NCBI GenBank assembly: GCA_023402075.1 | Contig: JAEXCS010000022.1 | Span: forward strand, 1-8,663 | Length of the DNA stretch: 8,663 bases | From: Bacillota bacterium | GTDB lineage: Bacteria > Bacillota > Clostridia > Oscillospirales > Oscillospiraceae | Direction of reading: 5' to 3' | Part shown: piece by piece, positions 1 through 5,409 of the stretch | How positions within the stretch are numbered: position 1 is the first letter of the stretch | Layout: each line of letters opens with the position of its first letter | The notes under the pieces: model-generated | What the model saw: only the letters and a program-made list of their open reading frames with translations | Databases searched by the model: none | What the model was told of the DNA's origin: nothing | Translations under genes and position numbers: made by a program

Positions 1-2
1 AC

Positions 3-692
3 GGCGCAGCACCCGGCGGTGTGCTGGAGCATCCCGGCACGATCAAAGACCCGCAGCGCGTCCGGGACGCGTGGCAGTCCCAGTTTGGCGGCAGCTCCAA
101 CAGCAACAAAATTGCCGTCCTCGAGGAGGGCATGAAATACACACCCATTGGCATCTCGCCGGAGCAAGCCCAGTTCCTTGAAACACGCAAGTTCCAAATC
201 AATGAAATCGCTCGAATTTTCAGAGTGCCGCCCCACATGGTGGGTGACCTTGAAAAGTCGAGCTTTTCTAATATTGAACAGCAGTCGCTGGAGTTCGTGA
301 AGTACACCCTCGACCCTTGGGTCATCCGCTGGGAGCAGTCCATCATGCGGAGGCTTCTCACCGAGGACGAGAAAAAGCAGTATTTCGTGAAATTCAATCT
401 GGAAGGTTTGCTGCGCGGCGATTATCAGAGCCGCATGACAGGCTACGCCACCGCACGGCAGAACGGCTGGATGTCTGCAAATGACATCCGGGAGCTTGAA
501 AACCTCGACCGTATTCCCACCGAGCAGGGCGGTGACTTGTACCTTATCAATGGCAATATGCTCCCGCTTGCCAACGCAGGTGCTTTTGCAGATACCAATT
601 CTAATGAACAGGAGGAAACCGAAAATGAACAATCCGAAGAAGTTCTGGCATTGGAAAAACCAAGCCGAGCCAGAATCGGAACGAGTGCTTGA
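3..692 (+). CDS. Phage portal protein, HK97 family, C-terminal part (5' end outside window)
   Basis: The reading frame is open from the left edge, so only the last 229 residues are visible and the true start lies upstream. Portal proteins form the dodecameric ring at one capsid vertex through which DNA is packaged and ejected, and to which the neck attaches. The visible part carries the family hallmark around NEIARIFRVPPHMVGD, followed by FSNIEQQSLEFVKYTLDPW, then a segment with YATARQNGWMSANDIRELE. These are typical of the C-terminal half of HK97-type portals in Firmicutes phages. The next gene is the prohead protease, as expected for this module. The last 68 bases overlap that gene. The residues encoded there (acidic, then short and basic) look non-conserved and are probably a flexible tail. 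Family assignment is firm; completeness upstream cannot be judged. Confidence 0.93.
   Translation, partial: GAAPGGVLEHPGTIKDPQRVRDAWQSQFGGSSNSNKIAVLEEGMKYTPIGISPEQAQFLETRKFQINEIARIFRVPPHMVGDLEKSSFSNIEQQSLEFVKYTLDPWVIRWEQSIMRRLLTEDEKKQYFVKFNLEGLLRGDYQSRMTGYATARQNGWMSANDIRELENLDRIPTEQGGDLYLINGNMLPLANAGAFADTNSNEQEETENEQSEEVLALEKPSRARIGTSA
610..615 (+). promoter_or_regulatory. Shine-Dalgarno site that sets the protease start
   Basis: AGGAGG lies nine bases before the ATG at 625, inside the end of the portal gene. It selects this ATG over the far upstream in-frame ATG at 481, which would add 48 residues that read as portal sequence in a shifted frame. Confidence 0.8.
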
Positions 693-1356
693 GCTTTACG
701 GCACCATCGCAGAAGAAAGCTGGTGGGACGATGATGTTACACCGCAGATGTTCCGGGATGAACTGTTTGAGGGCAACGGCCCTGTGACCATCTGGATCAA
801 CTCACCCGGTGGTGACTGCGTGGCGGCAAGCCAGATCTACGCCATGCTCATGGATTACAAGGGAGATGTCACAGTCAAAATTGACGGGGTCGCTGCATCG
901 GCGGCATCGGTTATTGCTATGGCGGGCACCAAGGTGCTCATGGCACCCACTGCGTTGCTGATGATTCACAATCCCGCCACCCTTGCCATCGGCGACAGCG
1001 CCGAGATGCAAAAGGCCATAGATATGCTCTCCGAGGTGAAGGAAAGCATCATCAATGCGTATGAAATCAAAACCAGTATGCGCCGATCCAAGCTCTCACA
1101 GCTTATGGATGCGGAAACTTGGATGAACGCAAACAAGGCAATTGAATATGGCTTTGCCGACGGCATTCTGGAGGACGAAAAGAAATCCCCGGAGGCCGTC
1201 GTGTCTTTTGCCTTTTCCCGCAGAGCTGTGACCAATTCGCTGCTGAGTAAGCTGGCAAAGAAGTCCGACCCGGCACCGAAGCCGGAAGAAAAACCCAAAG
1301 GTCGCTGCGTTGACGATCTCAAAGCGCGCCTGAATGCCATCAAAAACTATATTTAA
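625..1356 (+). CDS. Prohead protease, ClpP/S14-type serine peptidase (243 aa)
   Basis: This is a ClpP-like maturation protease. In HK97-type phages such an enzyme sits inside the procapsid and trims the capsid protein's N-terminal delta region. ClpP landmarks are visible in order: INSPGGD at about residues 59-64 (the oxyanion-loop strand), GVAASAAS with the probable nucleophile Ser92, MIHNP with the probable catalytic His115, and ETWMNANKAIEYGFAD near 164-179. That last segment aligns with the Asp-bearing region of ClpP, and a Glu seems to stand where ClpP has Asp, as I recall for phage relatives. The last 40 residues are a lysine/proline-rich linker and a short basic helix (DDLKARLNAIK). I chose the ATG at 625 for its AGGAGG site and because upstream in-frame sequence is a portal shadow. 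It lies between portal and capsid genes, as expected. Length is normal for the family. Confidence 0.92.
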   Translation: MNNPKKFWHWKNQAEPESERVLELYGTIAEESWWDDDVTPQMFRDELFEGNGPVTIWINSPGGDCVAASQIYAMLMDYKGDVTVKIDGVAASAASVIAMAGTKVLMAPTALLMIHNPATLAIGDSAEMQKAIDMLSEVKESIINAYEIKTSMRRSKLSQLMDAETWMNANKAIEYGFADGILEDEKKSPEAVVSFAFSRRAVTNSLLSKLAKKSDPAPKPEEKPKGRCVDDLKARLNAIKNYI

Positions 1357-1357
1357 C

Positions 1358-1363
1358 AGGAGG
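1358..1363 (+). promoter_or_regulatory. Shine-Dalgarno site that sets the capsid start
   Basis: AGGAGG directly follows the protease stop and is eight bases before the ATG at 1372. An in-frame TTG at 1366 is only two bases from the site, too close to be the start, so the protein begins MNIVEMREKR. Confidence 0.8.
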
Positions 1364-1371
1364 ATTTGTTT

Positions 1372-2553
1372 ATGAATATCGTAGAAATGCGCGAAAAACG
1401 CGCGAAGCTGTGGGCCACTATGGAGGGTTTCCTTGATACCCACCGTGGTGACAAGGGTGTGCTGTCTGCCGACGATGACACCACCTACAACAACATGGAG
1501 AAGGAATTGAATGACCTTACCAATGAGATCAAGCGCATGGAGCGCAGGGATGTTATTGAGGCGGAGCTGAAAAAGCCCGTAGATGCACCCATCACCGAAA
1601 AGCCTATGAAGCCCGGTGCGAGGGAAAAGCTCGGTCGTGCCTCCAATGCCTACAAAGAGGACTTCGGCCGCCATCTGCGCGGCAAGCTCCTGCTGCACAA
1701 TGTGCTCTCCGAGGGCGTGGATGCCAATGGCGGCTATCTGGTTCCCGAGGAATTTGAGCGTCAGATCGTTACTGCTCTGGAAGCGGAGAACGTGATGCGT
1801 TCCCTCTGCAAGGTCATCACAACCGCCAACGAACGCAAGATTCCTGTGGCAGGTACCCACTCTACTGCCCAGTGGACGGCTGAAAATGCATCCTACATCG
1901 AGAGCAATCCCACCTTCGAGCAGAAGACCATCGATGCCTACAAGCTTACCGACCTCATCAAGGTCAGCATCGAGCTGTTGGACGATAGTGCGTTTCCTCT
2001 GGAACCCTACATTGCGCAGGAGTTTGCGCGGGCCTTTGGCATTGCCGAGGAGGAGGCCTTTTGCATCGGCGACGGCAGTGGAAAACCCACCGGCCTATTC
2101 ACTGCCAACGGCGGCACTGTGGGCGTGACCACGGCCGGCGGCACGGCGATCACCGCAGACGAAGTAATCTCTCTGGTATATTCGCTGAAATCTCCCTACC
2201 GCAGAAACGCCAAGTTCCTGCTGAACGACGCTACTGTAGCCATGCTCCGCAAGCTGAAGGACGGCAATGGCGCGTATCTGTGGCAGCCCTCCGTGCAGGC
2301 GGGTCAGCCGGATAAGCTGCTGGGTTATGATCTGTACACCAGCCCCTATGTTCCCACTGTGGCGGCAGGTGCTTATGCCATTGCCTTCGGCGATTTTAAC
2401 AACTATTGGATCGCCGACCGCACCGGCAGAACAGTTCAGCGCCTGAATGAGCTCTATTCCACCAACGGTCAAGTTGGCTTTGTTGCCACTGAGCGCGTGG
2501 ACGGCAAGATTATCCTGCCAGAGGGCATTCAGTTGCTCAAGATGCACGGTTAA
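1372..2553 (+). CDS. Major capsid protein, HK97 fold (393 aa)
   Basis: This is the main shell protein of the head. Residues 1 to about 65 are charged and predicted coiled-coil (MREKRAKLWATMEGFLDTH, then KELNDLTNEIKRMERRD), matching the scaffolding delta domain that the upstream protease removes. A linker with Pro and Lys follows to about residue 90. The mature fold seems to start before EGVDANGGYLVPEEFERQIV, a very common signature of HK97-type capsids of Firmicutes phages. Later family marks include FEQKTIDAYKLTDLIKVSIELL, GDGSGKPTG, and the C-terminal GFVATERVDGKIILPEGIQLL. Length is typical and there is no frameshift. The exact cleavage site is not visible to me. The gene follows the protease by 15 bases, so head proteins are probably made from one transcript. 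Confidence 0.95.
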   Translation: MNIVEMREKRAKLWATMEGFLDTHRGDKGVLSADDDTTYNNMEKELNDLTNEIKRMERRDVIEAELKKPVDAPITEKPMKPGAREKLGRASNAYKEDFGRHLRGKLLLHNVLSEGVDANGGYLVPEEFERQIVTALEAENVMRSLCKVITTANERKIPVAGTHSTAQWTAENASYIESNPTFEQKTIDAYKLTDLIKVSIELLDDSAFPLEPYIAQEFARAFGIAEEEAFCIGDGSGKPTGLFTANGGTVGVTTAGGTAITADEVISLVYSLKSPYRRNAKFLLNDATVAMLRKLKDGNGAYLWQPSVQAGQPDKLLGYDLYTSPYVPTVAAGAYAIAFGDFNNYWIADRTGRTVQRLNELYSTNGQVGFVATERVDGKIILPEGIQLLKMHG

Positions 2554-2566
2554 GGAGGGCTTGTCT

Positions 2567-2791
2567 ATGAGCTATAACGCAAAGAACTATACCGAACAGG
2601 GCAGCGAGAAAACCGTCATTGGCGGTACGCTAGAAATCAAGGAGGGAGCCTCGGTGACGGGGCTTCCTTCTTCTTTTACGCCTGCTGCGGTTCAGACGGA
2701 CAGCACGGCAACAGATGTGGCGGGACTAGTGACAGATTTCAATGCACTGCTCACCAAGCTGAAAACCGCCGGGCTGATGGCATCCGAATAA
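2567..2791 (+). CDS. Small capsid-associated protein, head-fiber-like (74 aa)
   Basis: A short gene 13 bases after the capsid stop, with AAGGAGGG well placed before the ATG at 2567. The protein begins MSYNAKNYTEQGSEKTVIGGTLEIKEGASVTGLP, which resembles the N-terminal part of phage proteins annotated as head fiber proteins. It then has a Ser/Thr/Ala-rich stretch and ends in a short helix, FNALLTKLKTAGLM. There is no signal peptide or membrane segment. Proteins of this type probably decorate the outside of the head, but I assign this from resemblance of the TVIGGTLEIKEGA motif and from position, not from known biochemistry. It could instead be a small structural protein of unknown role. The in-frame extension upstream to 2447 lies inside the capsid gene and is not used. 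Confidence 0.72.
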   Translation: MSYNAKNYTEQGSEKTVIGGTLEIKEGASVTGLPSSFTPAAVQTDSTATDVAGLVTDFNALLTKLKTAGLMASE

Positions 2792-2809
2792 TGAAGGGAG
2801 GTCGGCGGC

Positions 2810-3121
2810 ATGACAACGCTGCTAGAAAAAGTAAAAGCAAACCTCATTTTGGAACACGATGCAGACGATGAACTGCTTTCATTGTACATCACTGCCGCAA
2901 CTAATTATGCCGAAAGCTACCAGCACGTTGCGGCGGGCTACTACGCTACAAACCCGATGCCGCCGACCACCGAACAAGCCGTTATTATGCTGTCGTCCCA
3001 TTTCTATGAGAGCCGGGACGGTAGCACCGGAGGCTTTTTTGCAGATAACGTGCAGGCCGGTGCACAGGTGTGGAATACCGTTAATCTGCTGCTCCAGCTT
3101 GACCGAGATTGGAAGGTGTGA
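2810..3121 (+). CDS. Head-tail connector protein, gp6-like (103 aa)
   Basis: This small, mostly helical protein is of the HK97 gp6 / SPP1 gp15 type that docks under the portal to extend the neck. Visible family traits are the N-terminal LLEKVKANLILEHDADDELLSLYITAATNYAESY, the central helix TTEQAVIMLSSHFYESRDG, and a C-terminal helix VWNTVNLLLQLDR. The length of about 100 residues is normal. The start at 2810 has GGGAGGT seven bases upstream. An ATG overlapping the previous stop (2791) is in a different frame and is not the start. The gene sits between the head-fiber-like gene and the head-closure gene, which is the standard neck-gene order. It is intact, so the head block retains parts needed to join a tail, even though no tail genes follow. 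Confidence 0.88.
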   Translation: MTTLLEKVKANLILEHDADDELLSLYITAATNYAESYQHVAAGYYATNPMPPTTEQAVIMLSSHFYESRDGSTGGFFADNVQAGAQVWNTVNLLLQLDRDWKV

Positions 3122-3122
3122 C

Positions 3123-3455
3123 ATGAGCTTTGGTAAGATGAACACCTTCATAGATATTATTGCAACGCAAAGTGTGGAAGATGAAGACGGGTATGACACA
3201 GAAACGGAAGTAGTAGTAGCCTCCGTTAGGGCATATCGAGAAGGTCGGCACGGCAGTAAAAAGTGGGCTAATATGGCGGTCTATTCCGAAGCAACAGAGC
3301 TGTTTCAATTTCGCTGTATACCAAATATAACAGTGAACACTTCAATGACAATTGAAAACAATGGCCGGCGTTTTGAAATCACATCCGTTGAAAACATAAA
3401 GGGGCGTGGGATGTACCTTGAGGTTCTTGCGAAAACAAAAACCCAGGGTGGGTAA
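3123..3455 (+). CDS. Head closure / head-tail adaptor protein (110 aa)
   Basis: This protein resembles the phage head-tail joining family (SPP1 gp16 type), which forms the ring that seals the packaged head and presents the surface for tail docking. The start MSFGKMNTFIDIIATQ, the central KKWANMAVYSEATELFQFRCIPN and the late motif NGRRFEITSVENIKGRGMYLEVLAK match the usual layout of an N-terminal strand, a barrel and the RxYxIxSVxNI-like strand near the end. It begins one base after the connector stop, with GGAAGGTG upstream. Length is normal, so it does not look truncated. Base composition drops here: the 60 bases from 3301 are about 30% GC by my count, against about 73% for 2101-2160 in the capsid gene. 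This suggests a different origin or a mosaic join. It is the last morphogenesis gene before the holin. Confidence 0.82.
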   Translation: MSFGKMNTFIDIIATQSVEDEDGYDTETEVVVASVRAYREGRHGSKKWANMAVYSEATELFQFRCIPNITVNTSMTIENNGRRFEITSVENIKGRGMYLEVLAKTKTQGG

Positions 3456-3474
3456 CGCCAGAATCGAGGTTAAT

Positions 3475-3891
3475 ATGAAGGAATTTTGGAATGTAATACA
3501 GGTGGTCTTCGCTGCCATCGGCGGCTGGCTGGGCTGGTTTCTCGGAGGGACAGACGGTTTCCTGTATGCGCTGATTGCTTTTGTGGTCATCGATTACATC
3601 ACCGGCATCATGTGCGCCATCGTCGACCACAAGCTTTCCAGTGAGATTGGCTTCAAAGGCATCTTTAAAAAGGTGCTCATCTTTACGATGGTCGGTATTG
3701 GTAACATCATTGACGTTCAGGTGCTGGGACAGGCTGGCGTGCTACGCACGGCGGTCATTTTCTTCTACATCTCTAATGAGGGTGTAAGCCTGCTGGAGAA
3801 TGCAGGACATCTGGGACTGCCTATCCCGGCGAAACTGAAGGAGGTCTTGGAGCAGCTCCACGACCGCAGCAACAAGGAGGATAATAAATGA
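3475..3891 (+). CDS. Phage holin, toxin secretion/phage lysis holin family (138 aa)
   Basis: A small membrane protein that would form lesions in the cytoplasmic membrane and release the downstream amidase to the wall. Hydrophobic segments lie at about residues 7-25, 28-50, 66-85 and 88-108. A charged, Lys/Glu-rich C-terminus (EVLEQLHDRSNKEDNK) is typical of holins. The stretch FLYALIAFVVIDYITGIMCAIV and the late GVSLLENAGHLGLPIPAKLKEVLEQL are hallmarks of the family that includes holins of many Clostridia prophages and TcdE-like proteins. The ATG at 3475 has GAGG five bases upstream. The longer in-frame start at 3406 would overlap the previous gene and add 23 unrelated residues. It overlaps the amidase start by ATGA, which couples their translation. 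Confidence 0.93.
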   Translation: MKEFWNVIQVVFAAIGGWLGWFLGGTDGFLYALIAFVVIDYITGIMCAIVDHKLSSEIGFKGIFKKVLIFTMVGIGNIIDVQVLGQAGVLRTAVIFFYISNEGVSLLENAGHLGLPIPAKLKEVLEQLHDRSNKEDNK

Positions 3892-4598
3892 ACCTGCATA
3901 AACTTTTGCTAACGCAGAATGACTGCTACAAGGCTGGAAAAACCATCACCCCGAAGGGCATTATGGTTCATTCCACAGGCGCGAATAATCCGAATCTGAA
4001 ACGCTATGTTGGACCCGACGACGGGCTGCTCGGCGTAAACCAGTACGGCAATCACTGGAACACCGCGACGCCGGGCGGCAGACAGGTCTGTGTTCACGCA
4101 TTTATTGGCAAGCTGAAGGACGGCACCATTGCTACCTACCAGACGCTCCCGTGGAATATGCGCGGTTGGCATGGCGGCGGCAGCTCAAACAACACCTACA
4201 TCGGCTTTGAGATTTGCGAGGACGGACTTTCCGACCCCGTATATTTTTCTGCCGTTTACAAGGAAGCGGTCGAGCTTTGCGTTTATCTCTGCAAGCAGTA
4301 TGGGCTGACGGAGAAGAACATCATTTGTCACTGCGAGGGCTACAAGCAAGGCATCGCGTCCAATCACGGCGACGTCATGCACTGGTTCCCGAAGCACGGC
4401 AAGAGCATGGATACTTTCAGGGTGGATGTAAAAGCGGGATTGGCTGCGGAAACGCCCGCGCCGGTAACGCCGACAACTCCAAAGAAATACTACCGTGTCC
4501 AACTCGGTGCGTATTCTGTCAAAGCAAATGCCGACGTTATGCTCAAAAAGGTCAAGGCGGCGGGCTTCAGCGACGCGTTTATCAAGTTCAGCGAATAA
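3888..4598 (+). CDS. Endolysin: N-acetylmuramoyl-L-alanine amidase (Amidase_2) with C-terminal SPOR-like segment (236 aa)
   Basis: This zinc amidase cleaves between N-acetylmuramic acid and L-alanine in peptidoglycan. The catalytic domain covers about residues 15-180. MVHST supplies zinc ligand His28. RGWHGGG (His95) and YIGFEI follow. CHCEGY (148-152) and ASNHGDVMHWFP (His160, Asp162, His165) carry the second metal/catalytic cluster. A Pro/Thr linker (about 188-198) leads to YYRVQLGAYSVKANADVMLKKVKAAGF, which matches the start of SPOR-type repeats that bind glycan strands. Only about 35 residues of it are present, so the wall-binding part is short or cut, though relatives may also end like this. 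There is no signal peptide, in keeping with holin-dependent release. The start has AAGGAGG seven bases upstream and an ATGA overlap with the holin. A terminator follows after about 65 bases. Confidence 0.94.
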   Translation: MNLHKLLLTQNDCYKAGKTITPKGIMVHSTGANNPNLKRYVGPDDGLLGVNQYGNHWNTATPGGRQVCVHAFIGKLKDGTIATYQTLPWNMRGWHGGGSSNNTYIGFEICEDGLSDPVYFSAVYKEAVELCVYLCKQYGLTEKNIICHCEGYKQGIASNHGDVMHWFPKHGKSMDTFRVDVKAGLAAETPAPVTPTTPKKYYRVQLGAYSVKANADVMLKKVKAAGFSDAFIKFSE

Positions 4599-4635
4599 AG
4601 AATATACCGTCACAACACAGAAGTCCATAAACCAG

Positions 4636-4653
4636 AGGTCAAGTTGTTGACCT
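4636..4653 (+). repeat. Short perfect inverted repeat after the amidase gene
   Basis: AGGTCAA and TTGACCT form a perfect 7-bp stem around a GTTG tetraloop. It lies 38 bases after the amidase stop and just before the terminator. It has no T-run of its own. It may stabilise the 3' end of the lysis transcript or be a protein-binding palindrome. I cannot tell which. Confidence 0.5.
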
Positions 4654-4663
4654 ACAGTTAATG

Positions 4664-4701
4664 CCCGTCGAAGTTTTTTCCTTCGACGGGAATATTTTTT
4701 T
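4664..4701 (+). terminator. Rho-independent terminator ending the head-lysis transcript
   Basis: CCCGTCGAAG (4664-4673) pairs perfectly with CTTCGACGGG (4681-4690) around a 7-base loop. AATA and a run of seven T follow. Ten GC-rich base pairs plus the T-tract make this a strong + strand terminator. On the opposite strand no comparable T-run follows. It separates the lysis genes from the recombinase cassette, which therefore needs its own promoter or readthrough. Confidence 0.9.
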
Positions 4702-4744
4702 ACTCATTTTTTCCGAAACACCGCTTTTCTGTCCAGTGGGTAGT

Positions 4745-4773
4745 GAGGACAAGGTTCCTCGGACTGGAGGAGA
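4745..4773 (+). promoter_or_regulatory. Leader with two alternative hairpins over the ribosome binding site
   Basis: GAGGA occurs at 4745-4749 and again at 4767-4771, where it is the Shine-Dalgarno core for the GTG at 4779. Between them TCCTC (4756-4760) can pair with either copy. Pairing with the first leaves the site free. Pairing with the second, extended by a T-G wobble at 4755/4772, masks it in a 6-bp hairpin with a 6-base loop. Just upstream TGTCC (4730-4734) also matches GGACA (4747-4751). The pairing is seen directly; a regulatory role is inference. No convincing -35/-10 promoter pair is visible between the terminator and this point. Confidence 0.4.
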
Positions 4774-4778
4774 TATCG

Positions 4779-5183
4779 GTGACAGACTCACAAAAAGAGC
4801 GTATTGCCGAATTACGTAGGCAAGGGTGTGGTTATTCAAAGATCGCCACAACGCTTTCTCTATCAAAGAATACAGTTAAATCATATTGTCAGCGCAATGA
4901 GCTGCGAGCGGGTACGATAAAAGAAACCCAACTGTGTAAGCACTGCGGCGAAGTCATTATGGTTAATGGCAGCAACAAGCCACGACTATTCTGCTCGGAC
5001 AAATGCCGTGTGCTGTGGTGGAAAGCTCATAACTGCAAGGTGTATCCGAAAACCACATATCATCTTGTATGTCAACACTGCGGAATGGAGTTTGAGAGCA
5101 CCGGCACACCACGCCGAAAATACTGTTCCCATGAGTGCTACATCGCCGAGCGTTTTGGCAAAGAGCGTGATACCGATGAGTGA
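4779..5183 (+). CDS. HTH and double zinc-finger protein of the recombinase cassette (134 aa)
   Basis: The N-terminal 45 residues are a helix-turn-helix of the sigma-70 region 4 / resolvase type: ERIAELRRQGCGYSKIATTL, then SLSKNTVKSYCQRN. Two Cys4 zinc knuckles follow: C53-x2-C56 with C72-x3-C76 (LFCSDKCRVLWWKAH), and C98-x2-C101 with C116-x3-C120 (KYCSHECYIAERF). Similar proteins are often labelled RNA polymerase sigma-70 subunit in Clostridia genomes, but there is no region 2, so it is not a real sigma factor. It is probably a DNA-binding regulator or accessory factor for the recombinases downstream. I chose the GTG at 4779 because GGAGGAG ends five bases before it; the in-frame GTG at 4743 has no such site. 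It overlaps the next gene by eight bases. The exact role is unknown. Confidence 0.82.
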   Translation: MTDSQKERIAELRRQGCGYSKIATTLSLSKNTVKSYCQRNELRAGTIKETQLCKHCGEVIMVNGSNKPRLFCSDKCRVLWWKAHNCKVYPKTTYHLVCQHCGMEFESTGTPRRKYCSHECYIAERFGKERDTDE

Positions 5184-5409
5184 GGAACTGTTCGCCGGTA
5201 TTCTCGCTTATAAATCAGCGATGGCACAAGCAAGGTTGATGCTGTCCAAAGGGCTGATTACGAAAGATGAGTACGCCATAATTGATACAATGATGTCTGA
5301 GAAATACGGCTTATCTTCGTGTAGTTTATTTCGGGATAATGACTTGCTATATAGTAGTACCAGAGGTAATATGTCACACTACGAGGAGGTGACAAAGTGC
5401 CAAGAATAG
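5176..5409 (+). CDS. Small SHOCT-like protein of the recombinase cassette (77 aa)
   Basis: A short gene starting at the ATG at 5176 within ATGAGTGA, so it overlaps the previous gene's stop by eight bases. It has no good Shine-Dalgarno of its own, which points to translational coupling. Residues about 8-45 (AYKSAMAQARLMLSKGLITKDEYAIIDTMMSEKYGLS) fit the SHOCT pattern of a short helix, a K/G-hinge with LITxxEY, and a second helix. SHOCT domains are small C-terminal oligomerisation-like modules; here one stands almost alone. The last third is polar with no motif I recognise. The final residues TKCQE are read from the ribosome binding site and start region of the next gene, so they are set by that overlap. 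Its place before the recombinases makes it a candidate recombinase partner; that is inference. Confidence 0.78.
   Translation: MSEELFAGILAYKSAMAQARLMLSKGLITKDEYAIIDTMMSEKYGLSSCSLFRDNDLLYSSTRGNMSHYEEVTKCQE
5384..5390 (+). promoter_or_regulatory. Shine-Dalgarno site for the first recombinase (GTG start)
   Basis: AGGAGGT is six bases before the GTG at 5397 and is itself inside the SHOCT gene. The strong site and the conserved MPR start, shared with the second recombinase, support GTG as the true start. Confidence 0.8.

Noticed and set aside
1096..1860. 254-residue minus-strand open frame across the protease and capsid genes
   Set aside because: It is antisense to two well-supported genes, has no recognisable domain, and arises from the codon bias of the + strand genes.
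4647..4675. Possible promoter using TTGACC after the amidase gene
   Set aside because: The TTGACC is one arm of the small inverted repeat and there is no -10-like hexamer about 17 bases downstream; the terminator follows at once.
4743..4779. Upstream GTG start for the HTH/zinc-finger gene
   Set aside because: It lacks a ribosome binding site, adds 12 residues unlike the family N-terminus, and would place the clear GGAGGAG site inside the gene.
4779..5183. True sigma-70 factor
   Set aside because: Only a region-4-like HTH is present, followed by zinc knuckles. There is no region 2 or other core-binding part.
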